A DNA stretch of 64,000 nt. Source: Natrinema sp046097095. Its GTDB lineage: Archaea > Halobacteriota > Halobacteria > Halobacteriales > Natrialbaceae. Both the position numbers and the translations under genes were made by a program. The first letter of the stretch is position 1, and each line of letters opens with the position of its first letter. Location: positions 372,001-436,000 of the forward strand of contig NZ_CP175698.1 in NCBI RefSeq assembly GCF_046097095.1. Reading direction: 5' to 3'. The notes below the pieces were generated by a model, which saw only the letters and a program-made list of their open reading frames with translations, ran no database searches and had not been told where the DNA came from. Positions 18,243 to 26,989 of the stretch are shown here, in pieces.

Positions 18243-18698
18243 ATGAGCGATGACCCCGACGATTCGGCCGATGTGCTTCTCGTCGAAGATAATGCAGACG
18301 ACGTTCACCGGCTTCGCGATTCGTTCGCCGAGTTGAACCTCGATATCTCGATCGATGTCGCCGCCGACGGAACGGACGCGCTGGCGCTGCTGACCGACCG
18401 CGCCGACGACCCGTCGTCGCTGCCGGATCTCGTCTTACTGGACCTCGAGATACCGCGAATGAACGGTCTCGAGCTACTCGAGGCGATTTCTGAGGATCGG
18501 GAGGATCAGGTGCTCGAACGACTTCCGATCCTCGTATTGACCCGCTCGGCGAGTGTCGAGGATGTCTCCGAGAGCTACGACCTCGCGGCGAACGCGTATC
18601 TCTCGAAGCCGACGGACGAAGCGGGATACGACGAACTTGTCACGGCTGTCGCCGACTTCTGGTTCAGACGAGCCGTGTTACCGACGGCCGCCCTGTAG
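18243..18698 (+). CDS. Stand-alone receiver protein (Rcp1-like response regulator)
   Basis: A 151-residue CheY-like protein with only a receiver domain. It has the acidic pocket in VLLVEDNADDVHRLRD, the phospho-acceptor Asp in LVLLDLEIPRMNG, a Thr/Ser switch in PILVLTRSAS, and the conserved Lys in AYLSKPTDEAG. The long beta4-alpha4 region and the NADDV start match the Rcp1 type that haloarchaea pair with PAS/phytochrome-like kinases. No kinase is adjacent. An AT-rich promoter-like stretch lies at about 18172-18187. Confidence 0.88.
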   Translation: MSDDPDDSADVLLVEDNADDVHRLRDSFAELNLDISIDVAADGTDALALLTDRADDPSSLPDLVLLDLEIPRMNGLELLEAISEDREDQVLERLPILVLTRSASVEDVSESYDLAANAYLSKPTDEAGYDELVTAVADFWFRRAVLPTAAL

Positions 18699-18766
18699 CC
18701 GGCGCGTCGTCGCGGCGACCGCTGCCACCCCTGCCTTTGATGCGAACGGGTCGCACACAGTAGCGT

Positions 18767-19501
18767 ATGGCAGCGCGGACCGACTTCGACGTTGACTTCG
18801 ACGGAACCGTCGCGGTGATTACCGGTGCGAGCGGGGCACTCGGCAGCGCCGCCGTCGATCGCTTCCGCGAGGTTGGCGCGACGGTCTGTGCCGTCGACGT
18901 GGTCGCGCCCGACGACGCGGACAGCCAACTCGAGCGCGATCCGGCCGACGAGTCCGCACTCGCGTTTTACGAGGCCGACCTGACCGACGAGGACGACGTG
19001 GCCGACCTGATGGACACGGTCGCCGACGAGCACGGCCGAATCGACCACCTGCTGAACATCGCGGGGACGTGGCGCGGCGGCGACCACGTCGAGGACACCG
19101 ATCTCGCGGAGTTCGAACTCCTGTTGAACGTCAACCTGAAGACGGCCTTCCTCGCCTCGAAACACGCCTTGCCCCACCTCCAGGAGTCGGCGGGATCGAT
19201 CGTCAGCATCAGCGCGCGCTCTGCGCTCGAGGGCGGCGAGGGCGACGGCCCGTACCGCATCACGAAGGCCGGCATCCGACTGCTGACAGAGACGCTCGCC
19301 GAGGAGAACCGCGGCACCGTGCGGGCCAACTGCGTCATGCCCAGCGTGATCGACACGCCGATGAACCGCAAGATGATGCCCGACGCTGATCACGACGAGT
19401 GGGTCGACCCGCTCGAGATCGCGGACGTGTTGGCCTTCCTCTGTAGCGACGGGGCGGCGGTGACGAGCGGCGCGGCTGTGCCGGTCTACGGGGAGGCGTG
19501 A
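18767..19501 (+). CDS. Short-chain dehydrogenase/reductase
   Basis: A 244-residue classical SDR. The Rossmann nucleotide motif VITGASGALGSAAV lies near residue 18 with an acidic residue in VCAVDVV after strand 2, which favours NAD(H). NIAGTW stands for the NAG motif. The catalytic triad is Ser in SIVSISARSA with YRITKAG (Tyr and Lys). The substrate is unknown; the C-terminal LAFLCSDGAAVTSGAAVPVYG is typical of FabG-like enzymes. Confidence 0.85.
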   Translation: MAARTDFDVDFDGTVAVITGASGALGSAAVDRFREVGATVCAVDVVAPDDADSQLERDPADESALAFYEADLTDEDDVADLMDTVADEHGRIDHLLNIAGTWRGGDHVEDTDLAEFELLLNVNLKTAFLASKHALPHLQESAGSIVSISARSALEGGEGDGPYRITKAGIRLLTETLAEENRGTVRANCVMPSVIDTPMNRKMMPDADHDEWVDPLEIADVLAFLCSDGAAVTSGAAVPVYGEA

Positions 19502-19618
19502 CTCCGTCGGTCACAGTGGCCACCACGCTCGAGGGGTGTCGCTGCGGGTGACGTCCGATCGGCGCGGGCGGTATTTGTGAGCAGAATCGCGGCTGTGTAG
19601 AGCGAGCGATCTTCGCGG

Positions 19619-20962
19619 TTAGCCGAAGATGCCCGCGAGGCTGCCGTAGACCGAGGTTCCGTTATACCAGAGGACGACGAGCAGCAAGACGATAACCGGA
19701 ATCCGAAGGGCCCAGATCCAGATCTCCCCCTTCGCCCCGAGGTTTCGGAACCCTTTGTTGATCTCCTCGAGTCCGAGATCGGGCTTGAACCAGCCGACGA
19801 AAAGCGCCAACAGTAGGCCCCCGAGGATGAGCAGGATCTGATTGGCCAGTCCGTCGTACACGGTAAGCCAGACCAGTCCCGACGACTGGTCGTAGGCCAC
19901 GGGAACGCCGACGAGGAAAATCGCGATTCCGAGGGCCGACACCGCCGGCACGCGGCCGATATCGTGTTCGTCGATCAGGTACGAGACGACGACTTCCATG
20001 ATGCTGATTGCACTCGAGAGGGCGGCGATCGCGACGGTTGCGAAGAAGACAGCACCGAGGAGCCCGCCGAACGGGACGCTACTGAACGCCTCCGAGAGGC
20101 TGACGAAAATAAAGCCCGGCCCGTCCGTGGTCTCTGTCAGATTGGCGGTGAAGAGAATGGGGAAGGCGACCAGACCGGCGGTGAACGCGATCAGCGTGTC
20201 GAATCCGACGATGATGAGGCCGTCCTTGGCGAGGTTGCGGTCCTCTCCGAGATAGGAGGCGTAGGTGATCATCACGCCCATCCCCAATGACAGCGTGAAG
20301 AACGCCTGTGCGGCCGCCGCGGGGAGGATTTCGGTCCAATTCGATGCGATCGTTCCCAGTTCGGGCGAGAGATAGTACGCGTACGCCTCGCTGGCACCGG
20401 AGAGCGTCCCGGCGTAGACGGCCAGCCCGATCAGAAGCGCGATGATCGCGGGGACCATCAACTTGACGGAGAGTTCGATCCCGTCGCGGATACCGAACGC
20501 GACGATTCCGATGACGGCACCCATGAAGAGCGCGTGTGTGAGCACCGACGTCAGCCCGCCGGTGGTCGCTCCGAACTGTACGCCAGCACCGCCGGCGGCG
20601 TAGTTTCCTTGGAGGCCGATGACGATGTACTGAAGGATCCATCCGGCGACGACGCTGTAGTACGACAGAATGACGAACCCTGCGGCGACGAATACCCATC
20701 CGATCTTTGACCCGATACCTCGCCCGATCTCGTTGAGCGCACCGACTGGATTTCGCTTGGTGTACCGCCCGATCGTAAACTCGGCCAGCATGACCGGGAA
20801 GCCGACGAAGGCGACCAAGAGGAGATACACGACGAGAAACGCCGCACCTCCGTATTCACCGACCTGGTACGGGAACCGCCAGATGTTTCCTAATCCGACT
20901 GCGCTACCGACCGCAGCTAGGATGAACCCTGTTCTCGTTGCCCATGATTCTCGCTGTGCCAT
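19619..20962 (-). CDS. Sodium-dependent transporter of the NSS/SNF family
   Basis: A 447-residue membrane protein with about 11-12 hydrophobic segments. The N-terminus carries the NSS signature WATRTGFILAAVGSAVGLGN followed by IWRFPYQVGEYGGAAF, which forms the Na+ and substrate site in LeuT-type carriers. The unwound helix 6 region (TLSLGMGVMITYASYLGED) is also recognisable. It probably imports an amino acid or related compound with sodium. A strong TATA box at 20986-20994 supports a leaderless start. Confidence 0.92.
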   Translation of the reverse strand: MAQRESWATRTGFILAAVGSAVGLGNIWRFPYQVGEYGGAAFLVVYLLLVAFVGFPVMLAEFTIGRYTKRNPVGALNEIGRGIGSKIGWVFVAAGFVILSYYSVVAGWILQYIVIGLQGNYAAGGAGVQFGATTGGLTSVLTHALFMGAVIGIVAFGIRDGIELSVKLMVPAIIALLIGLAVYAGTLSGASEAYAYYLSPELGTIASNWTEILPAAAAQAFFTLSLGMGVMITYASYLGEDRNLAKDGLIIVGFDTLIAFTAGLVAFPILFTANLTETTDGPGFIFVSLSEAFSSVPFGGLLGAVFFATVAIAALSSAISIMEVVVSYLIDEHDIGRVPAVSALGIAIFLVGVPVAYDQSSGLVWLTVYDGLANQILLILGGLLLALFVGWFKPDLGLEEINKGFRNLGAKGEIWIWALRIPVIVLLLVVLWYNGTSVYGSLAGIFG

Positions 20963-20985
20963 GCCTGCCTCTTAAAAAAGCTCCC

Positions 20986-20994
20986 CTATATAAC
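20986..20994 (-). promoter_or_regulatory. TATA box of the NSS transporter gene
   Basis: GTTATATAG on the minus strand is centred 28 bases upstream of the ATG at 20962, as for a leaderless transcript. Confidence 0.6.
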
Positions 20995-21088
20995 TTTTCG
21001 TGGCGATTCTGTCGTTCGTCACGTGCTCAGTTATTAATCGTGAAGGAGTTACGGAATCCTTTTGCAATTGGTCCTCGCACAACGGCGT

Positions 21089-21118
21089 ATGAGCGCAGTA
21101 GGGGTGTTCCCAGCATGA
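21089..21118 (+). other. Nine-residue upstream ORF overlapping the pccB start
   Basis: An ATG at 21089 opens MSAVGVFPA and stops at TGA 21116-21118. That stop overlaps the pccB ATG at 21115 in an ATGA arrangement. A TATA-like GTTATTAATC at 21029-21038 would give a leader that includes it. It may couple translation of pccB, or be chance. Confidence 0.35.
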
Positions 21119-22665
21119 CGATGGAAGACCGCATCGACGAACTCGAGGAACTCCGCGAAGAGGCACGCAAGGGTGGGGGTGAGGCACGGATCGAGAAGCA
21201 ACACGACAAGGGGAAGATGACCGCCCGCGAGCGGATCGACTACTTCCTCGACGATGGGACGTTCACAGAGTTCGACCAGCTCCGGACCCATCAGACGAGT
21301 CAGTTCGGGATGGAGGAGAAGCAGATTCCCGGCGACGGCGTCGTCACGGGCTACGGCGAGGTCAACGGCCGAACCACGTTCGTCTTCGCCCACGATTTCA
21401 CCGTCTTCGGCGGCTCGCTCGGCGAGGTCTTCGCCGAGAAGGTCTGTAAAGTCATGGACATGGCCATGGAAGTTGGCGCACCGGTTATCGGGCTCAACGA
21501 CTCGGCCGGTGCCCGTATCCAAGAGGGCGTCAAGAGCCTCGCCGGTTACACCGAAATCTTCCGCCGGAATCAGGAGGCCAGCGGCGTCGTCCCCCAAATT
21601 TCGGCGACGATGGGGCCGTGTGCCGGCGGGGCCGTCTACTCCCCGGCGATCACGGACTTCATCTTCATGGTCAAAGACACCAGTCACATGTACATCACCG
21701 GCCCCGGCGTCACCAAGACCGTTACCGGTGAGGAAGTCTCCCACGAGGAACTCGGCGGGGCGATGACCCACGCCAACAAGACCGGCGTCGCCCAGTTCGC
21801 CTGCGAGAGCGAAGAGCAGGCGTTAGATGACATCAAGCGGCTCCTCTCCTATCTGCCCCAGAACAACGTCGAAGACCCACCGCGTGTCGAGCCGTGGGAC
21901 GACCCCGACCGGCGCGACGAGCAACTCAAAGAGATCGTCCCGCCAAGCCCGCAAAAGCCCTACGACATGACCGACGTCATCGATTCGGTCGTCGACGAGG
22001 GCTCCTTTTTCGAGGTCGGAGACAACTTCGCCCAGAACATCGTCGTCGGCTTCGGCCGCCTCGACGGGCGCTCGGTCGGCCTCGTCGCCAACCAGCCCCG
22101 CGTCAACGCCGGCACGCTGACCGTCGACGCCTCGATGAAAGCCTCGCGGTTCGTCCGCTTCTGTGACTCCTTTAACATCCCGATCGTCACGTTCGTCGAC
22201 GTCCCCGGCTACATGCCCGGCACCGATCAGGAACACCGCGGGATCATCCGTCACGGCGCAAAGTTGCTGTACGCTTACGCCGAGGCGACCGTCCCGCTCC
22301 TCACTGTCATCACGCGCAAGGCCTACGGCGGTGCCTACTGCGTCATGGCCTCGAAGAACCTCGGCGCGGACGTCAACTACGCCTGGCCGACTGCCGAGAT
22401 CGCCGTCATGGGCCCTCAGGGCGCGGTCAACATCCTCTACCGTGAAGAACTCGAGGAGGCCGACAACCCCGATGAGCTCCGTGACGAACTCATCGAAGAG
22501 TACCGCGAGGAGTTCGCCAATCCCTACACTGCTACCGACAAGGGCTTCCTCGACGACGTGATCATCCCCACGGAGACGCGCCCGCGGCTGATCCAGGATC
22601 TCGAGATGCTCGAGTCCAAGCGCGAGTCCAACCCGGACAAGAAACACGGCAACATTCCGCTGTAA
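21115..22665 (+). CDS. pccB: Acyl-CoA (propionyl-CoA) carboxylase carboxyltransferase subunit
   Basis: A 516-residue carboxyltransferase. It begins with the helical MEDRIDELEELREEARKGGG, then the two crotonase-fold halves. The acyl-CoA oxyanion sites are visible: GLNDSAGARIQEGV and MGPCAGGAVYSP in the first, PGYMPGTDQEHRGIIRHGAK and KAYGGAYCVMASK in the second. It transfers CO2 from carboxybiotin to propionyl-CoA or acetyl-CoA. The MTMEDR start at 21115 (or the ATG at 21121) fits the family; the frame is open back to 20938. The PccX-like gene begins 4 bases after the stop, and the biotin subunit is 1.7 kb downstream. Confidence 0.93.
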   Translation: MTMEDRIDELEELREEARKGGGEARIEKQHDKGKMTARERIDYFLDDGTFTEFDQLRTHQTSQFGMEEKQIPGDGVVTGYGEVNGRTTFVFAHDFTVFGGSLGEVFAEKVCKVMDMAMEVGAPVIGLNDSAGARIQEGVKSLAGYTEIFRRNQEASGVVPQISATMGPCAGGAVYSPAITDFIFMVKDTSHMYITGPGVTKTVTGEEVSHEELGGAMTHANKTGVAQFACESEEQALDDIKRLLSYLPQNNVEDPPRVEPWDDPDRRDEQLKEIVPPSPQKPYDMTDVIDSVVDEGSFFEVGDNFAQNIVVGFGRLDGRSVGLVANQPRVNAGTLTVDASMKASRFVRFCDSFNIPIVTFVDVPGYMPGTDQEHRGIIRHGAKLLYAYAEATVPLLTVITRKAYGGAYCVMASKNLGADVNYAWPTAEIAVMGPQGAVNILYREELEEADNPDELRDELIEEYREEFANPYTATDKGFLDDVIIPTETRPRLIQDLEMLESKRESNPDKKHGNIPL

Positions 22666-22669
22666 TCAC

Positions 22670-23029
22670 ATGAACTCACAGCAACAGCCCGCAACAGACG
22701 GTGCGGCCGTGTCCCCGGAGATGGACGAGGTGGCCGCCGACGGCGAGTCGACCGGACTCGAGGCGGCTCTCCCCGGAGACGTCGCCCTCGACTTGCCCGA
22801 TGACGCCGACGACGAGGAAGCGGCGGCCATCGCGGCCGCTATCGGTGCACACCTCCACGATCGGGCGCTCGCGGCCGCTGCCGCGGCGGCCGGCGGCGAC
22901 GAGACGTGGGATACCAAGCGCTGGGCGTTCGCCGGCCGTGTGCGTGCACAGCAACACCGGACCGTTCGCGTCCCGCGCGAGGCACCGACCGACGCGTGGT
23001 CGGCTGCGGGCCGAACGGAGCGGTTCTAA
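22670..23029 (+). CDS. pccX: PccX-like small subunit of the haloarchaeal acyl-CoA carboxylase
   Basis: A 119-residue protein, disordered and acidic for the first 45 residues. A short helix EEAAAIAAAIGAHLHDR follows, then an Ala-rich stretch, and WDTKRWAFAGRVRAQ near the C-terminus. This layout resembles the epsilon subunit of actinobacterial carboxylases and PccX of Haloferax mediterranei, reported as needed for propionyl-CoA carboxylase activity. It starts 4 bases after pccB and is surely co-transcribed with it. The symbol rests on position and layout, not on a strong motif. Confidence 0.7.
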   Translation: MNSQQQPATDGAAVSPEMDEVAADGESTGLEAALPGDVALDLPDDADDEEAAAIAAAIGAHLHDRALAAAAAAAGGDETWDTKRWAFAGRVRAQQHRTVRVPREAPTDAWSAAGRTERF

Positions 23030-23092
23030 GCCGTCTCGTCACCGTTTGTGTCCGGTCGCCGATGTTCGTGTGCCGGCGGCCAGCGGTTCGCA

Positions 23093-24247
23093 CTACTCCG
23101 AATCGGAGTCGTGGGCCAGTTTAGTACCGTCAGCCGGTTCCGACGAGTCGACGGGTTTGTCGGACGACGGCTCGATGTCCTCCCCCTCCTTGATGGCCTT
23201 CGCTTCCCGTTCCATCGCTTCGACGTCCATGTCGGCTTCCCGGTCGATTTCGCCGATGATCTCGGCGATGTCGTCCAGTCCGATTAGTTCGCGCGTTTCC
23301 GCGTCGAACTCGCGGCTCTCGAGGTCCGCGCCGTCGCTTTTGACGTCACTTCCGGAGAGGTGCGTGCCGTAGCGGCCGACCAGCGAAGTGAGTTCCTGGG
23401 GCATGACGAACGTTGTCGAGTCGCCCTGCCCGATCTCGGCGAGGGTCTCCATCCCTCTGTCGATGACCGCGCGTTCGCCCATCGATTCCGCGGAGCGCGC
23501 ACGCAGCACGGTCGAAATCGCGTCACCCTGTGCCTCTAAGATCTGGCTTTGCTTTTCACCTTGCGCGCGAATGATCTCGCTCTGTTTGTCACCTTCTGCT
23601 TTCTCGACGGCGCTGCGGCGTTCTCCCTGGGCTTCGAGGATCATCGCGCGACGACGGCGCTCGGCTGAAGTCTGTTCTTCCATCGCGCCTTTGACGCCCT
23701 GCGAGGGAGTGACTTCCCGGACTTCGACCGATTCGACGCGGATACCCCACTCGTCGGTGGGCTCGTCGAGTTCTTCGCGAATCCGCCCATTGATCATCTC
23801 GCGCCGGCTGAGCGTATCGTCGAGTTCCATATCGCCGATGACGGCGCGCAGCGTCGTCTGTGCGAGATTCGAGACCGCCCGCTGGTAATCTTCGACCTCG
23901 AGGAAGGCACGTCTGGCGTTCATCACTCGGATATAGACGACGGCGTCGGCGGTTACCGGCGAGTTGTCCCGCGTGATCGCCTCCTGAGACGGCACGTCGA
24001 TCGTCTGGGTCCGCATGTCGAACGTATAGATCCGCGAGACGAACGGCGGGACGATGTTCAGCCCCGGCTCGAGCAGTTTGCGGTACTCGCCAAACACGGT
24101 GAGCGCGGCCTTGTTGTAGGCATCGACGATCTCGACCATTTGCCAGACGGTGATTACCACGAGAAGGAAGCCGACGACGCCGATGAGCGAGAGGGGATCC
24201 TCGAGCAGGGCTCGTAGTTGTAGGGGGCCGGGCACTGAACCGAGCAT
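23093..24247 (-). CDS. SPFH/band 7 (stomatin-like) membrane protein
   Basis: A 384-residue slipin-type protein. A single N-terminal membrane segment (about residues 14-35) is followed by the SPFH core (AALTVFGEYRKLLEPGLNIVPPF through VRVESVEVREVTPSQGV). A long Ala/Glu/Arg helix with repeated EAQGE, KAEGDKQSEII and RAQGEKQSQIL units is the coiled coil for oligomer formation, and the last 90 residues form an acidic tail. Such proteins organise membrane microdomains and often regulate proteases. No NfeD partner is adjacent. It lies between pccX and pccA on the opposite strand. Confidence 0.92.
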   Translation of the reverse strand: MLGSVPGPLQLRALLEDPLSLIGVVGFLLVVITVWQMVEIVDAYNKAALTVFGEYRKLLEPGLNIVPPFVSRIYTFDMRTQTIDVPSQEAITRDNSPVTADAVVYIRVMNARRAFLEVEDYQRAVSNLAQTTLRAVIGDMELDDTLSRREMINGRIREELDEPTDEWGIRVESVEVREVTPSQGVKGAMEEQTSAERRRRAMILEAQGERRSAVEKAEGDKQSEIIRAQGEKQSQILEAQGDAISTVLRARSAESMGERAVIDRGMETLAEIGQGDSTTFVMPQELTSLVGRYGTHLSGSDVKSDGADLESREFDAETRELIGLDDIAEIIGEIDREADMDVEAMEREAKAIKEGEDIEPSSDKPVDSSEPADGTKLAHDSDSE

Positions 24248-24396
24248 CGTGTATTTGAGGGTGTCACACTACATAATCCTTGGCCATGAATACCACACCA
24301 CGTACTCGGTTCTGGGTTGCCAGTTCGTATAGATATCACCTCACCCGACCCGTTGCGAAAAAGTAAGGTAGGCCCCTCACGACGGTTCCCACAGGA

Positions 24397-26232
24397 ATGT
24401 TCAGGAAGGTTCTCGTGGCGAACCGCGGGGAGATCGCCGTCCGCGTCATGCGGGCGTGCGAAGAGTTGAACATCGGAACCGTCGCCATCTATTCCGAGGC
24501 CGACACGGACTCGGGACACGTTCGCTACGCCGACGAGGCGTACAACGTCGGACCGGCGCGCGCGGCCGACTCCTATCTCGACCACGAAGCCGTCATCGAG
24601 GCCGCGCGGAAGGCCGACGCCGACGCGATCCACCCCGGCTACGGCTTCCTCGCCGAGAACGCCGAATTCGCGAGTAAGGTCGAAGACGTCGAGGGAATCA
24701 CGTGGATCGGCCCGTCCAGTTCGGCGATGGAGTCGCTCGGCGAGAAGACCAAAGCCCGAACGATCATGAACGAGGCCGACGTGCCGATCGTCCCCGGGAC
24801 GACCGACCCCGTCACCGACCCCGAGGAGGTCACGGCGTTCGGCGAGAAACACGGCTACCCGATCGCCATCAAGGCGGAGGGCGGCGGTGGCGGCCGCGGG
24901 ATGAAGGTCGTCTGGGACGAAAGCGAGGTCGAAGACCAACTCGAGAGCGCCCAGCGCGAGGGCGAGGCCTACTTCGACAACGATTCGGTCTACCTCGAGC
25001 GCTACTTGGAGCAGCCCCGTCACATCGAGGTCCAGATTCTCGCAGACGAGCACGGCAACGTCCGCCATCTCGGCGAACGTGACTGTTCGCTCCAGCGTCG
25101 CCACCAGAAGGTCATCGAGGAGGGACCCTCGGCGGCGCTGACCGACGAACTCCGCGAGAAGATCGGCGAGGCCGCCCGCCGGGGCGTCGCGGCCGCCGAC
25201 TACACCAACGCCGGCACCGTCGAGTTCCTCGTTGAGGAAGAGCCCGGCCGCGATGGGCCACTCGGCCCCGACGCGAACTTCTACTTCCTCGAGGTCAATA
25301 CGCGGATTCAGGTCGAGCACACGGTGACCGAGGCGATCACCGGTCTCGACATCGTCAAGCGCCAGATCAAGGTGGCCGCCGGCGAGGAAGTCGACTTCGA
25401 CCAGGACGACGTCGAAATCGACGGCCACGCGATGGAGTTCCGCATCAACGCCGAGAACGCGGCCAACGACTTCGCGCCCGCGACCGGGGGAACGCTCGAG
25501 ACCTACGACCCGCCGGGCGGAATCGGCGTTCGACTCGACGACGCGCTTCGGCAGGGCGACGAGCTCGTCACCGACTACGACTCGATGATCGCCAAACTCG
25601 TGGTCTGGGGCGAGGACCGCGATGAGTGTATCGAGCGCTCGCTGCGCGCCCTCCGCGAATACGATATCGAGGGCATTCCGACGATTATCCCGTTCCACCG
25701 ACTGATGCTCACCGACGAGGAGTTCGTCCAGAGTACGCACACGACGAAGTACTTAGACGAGGACCTCGACGAGACCCGCATCGAGGAGGCTCAGGAGCAA
25801 TGGGGCGGCGACACCGGTGACGGGGGCAGTGAAGACGACGAGGAGTCCGTCGAACGCGAGTTCACGGTCGAAGTCAACGGCAAGCGCTTCGAGGTCGAAC
25901 TCGAGGAACGCGGCGCGCCAGCGATCCCGACCGGTGATGTCGACGCCGGCGGCGCACAGGCCAGCCGACCCGAGCCTGCGGGCGGCGACAGCGGCGGCGG
26001 TGCCGACATTCAAGGCGAGGGCGAGACCGTCGATGCCGAGATGCAGGGGACGATCCTCGGCGTGGAAGTCGAAGAAGGCGACGAGGTCGCGGCCGGCGAC
26101 GTACTGGTCGTCCTCGAGGCCATGAAGATGGAAAACGACATCGTCGCCTCGCAGGGCGGCACCGTCACGCAGATCGCCGTCGAGGAAGGCGAGAGCGTCG
26201 ACATGGGCGATACGCTGGTCGTCCTCGAGTAA
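24397..26232 (+). CDS. pccA: Biotin carboxylase fused to biotin carboxyl carrier protein
   Basis: A 611-residue biotin subunit. The N-terminal 450 residues are biotin carboxylase (VLVANRGEIAVRVMRA; ATP-grasp loop EGGGGGRGMKVV; HIEVQILADEHG; EVNTRIQVEHTVTE). A Gly/Glu-rich linker leads to a C-terminal biotinyl domain with the biotinylated Lys in EAMKMEND. The protein loads CO2 onto biotin for the carboxyltransferase encoded at 21115-22665. The fusion is typical of acyl-CoA carboxylases of archaea and actinobacteria. Here pccA is split from pccB-pccX by the SPFH gene. Confidence 0.93.
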   Translation: MFRKVLVANRGEIAVRVMRACEELNIGTVAIYSEADTDSGHVRYADEAYNVGPARAADSYLDHEAVIEAARKADADAIHPGYGFLAENAEFASKVEDVEGITWIGPSSSAMESLGEKTKARTIMNEADVPIVPGTTDPVTDPEEVTAFGEKHGYPIAIKAEGGGGGRGMKVVWDESEVEDQLESAQREGEAYFDNDSVYLERYLEQPRHIEVQILADEHGNVRHLGERDCSLQRRHQKVIEEGPSAALTDELREKIGEAARRGVAAADYTNAGTVEFLVEEEPGRDGPLGPDANFYFLEVNTRIQVEHTVTEAITGLDIVKRQIKVAAGEEVDFDQDDVEIDGHAMEFRINAENAANDFAPATGGTLETYDPPGGIGVRLDDALRQGDELVTDYDSMIAKLVVWGEDRDECIERSLRALREYDIEGIPTIIPFHRLMLTDEEFVQSTHTTKYLDEDLDETRIEEAQEQWGGDTGDGGSEDDEESVEREFTVEVNGKRFEVELEERGAPAIPTGDVDAGGAQASRPEPAGGDSGGGADIQGEGETVDAEMQGTILGVEVEEGDEVAAGDVLVVLEAMKMENDIVASQGGTVTQIAVEEGESVDMGDTLVVLE

Positions 26233-26251
26233 CGTCTACGGCCTGCCGATC

Positions 26252-26377
26252 TCACGCGTCCGGGCGCGCCGGCAGGTGCCCGAGACAGTGTCGACAGTAG
26301 GTGTAGAAGGTCTCGTTTTCCGTCCCGCAAACTCTGCACGTGACCGGGTCGTCCGTGGAACGAGTTTCTGTGCTCAC
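26252..26377 (-). CDS. Small zinc-ribbon protein
   Basis: A 41-residue protein starting at GTG 26377. It carries CRVCGTENETFYTYCRHC, two CxxC knuckles of a rubredoxin-like zinc ribbon. No other domain fits in it. An upstream in-frame ATG at 26443 would add an atypical Arg-rich leader. It is convergent with pccA, 19 bases from the pccA stop. The role is unknown. Confidence 0.6.
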   Translation of the reverse strand: MSTETRSTDDPVTCRVCGTENETFYTYCRHCLGHLPARPDA

Positions 26378-26502
26378 ACGCAGCCGTAGCGCTCCGGACT
26401 GGATACCCCTCCGGCCCACACATGCAAGGGCCGCGCCGGCCACCCTTACCGACGTGGACGCGTGTCACGCGACTGCCGTCCCCACGCTGATCGACGACTC
26501 GG

Positions 26503-26883
26503 TCAACAGCAGAACATGAACGGGTAGATCAGCGCCACGCGGTCGCCGTCTTCCAGCTTCGCCTCGAACCCGCCGCGGTGTTCGTTGAACCGGCCGTTGA
26601 TACAAACTCGCGCGTACGGTCGGGTCTGCTCACCCTCGGGGTTTTTGCGCCAGGTACCGGGGAGGTCGTCGGGCACCGGTGCCCAGCCGCTGTGGGTCGC
26701 GTCGGCTTCGGTCTCCGCGATGAGCATGTCCTCGAGGTCGTACTCGTCGAAGAACGCCTCGAGGAACGCCCGGAGCGTAGTTCCCTCAAAGGAGAACTCG
26801 AGTTCGTGGGTACCGACGGCGTCGCGGACGTGGCCGGTACAGCGAACGGTCACGGTGGTTGGTTTGCCGTCTCGGTCGGCCAT
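26503..26883 (-). CDS. MoaD/ThiS-like beta-grasp protein ending in Cys-Cys
   Basis: A 126-residue protein with a ubiquitin-like beta-grasp layout: strand VTVRCTGHVRDAVG, strand ELEFSFEGTTLRAFLEAFF, then ARVCINGRFNEH, and a final LEDGDRVALIYPFMFCC. The last segment aligns with the MoaD/ThiS ending (DGDEVALFPPVAGG type), but the sulfur-accepting Gly-Gly is replaced by Cys-Cys. A 30-residue insert lies in the middle. It cannot be activated at a diglycine like a standard sulfur carrier or SAMP. The ATG at 26883 follows GGAG; an ATG at 26928 would add 15 residues. Confidence 0.7.
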   Translation of the reverse strand: MADRDGKPTTVTVRCTGHVRDAVGTHELEFSFEGTTLRAFLEAFFDEYDLEDMLIAETEADATHSGWAPVPDDLPGTWRKNPEGEQTRPYARVCINGRFNEHRGGFEAKLEDGDRVALIYPFMFCC

Positions 26884-26989
26884 CGTCTCCGGAGAACGGT
26901 CGGCGGTCGTGGCGTAATTCGGGTCCATCGATTCGTGACGGATACGAGGCGCGCGATCAAACGCTTCGTCACGAACATGTTCGTCTCAA

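Noticed and set aside
24154..25740. 528-codon open frame antisense to pccA
   Set aside because: Arises from the high-GC codon pattern opposite a real gene; its translation is a run of Asp/Val/Arg-type residues with no family motif.
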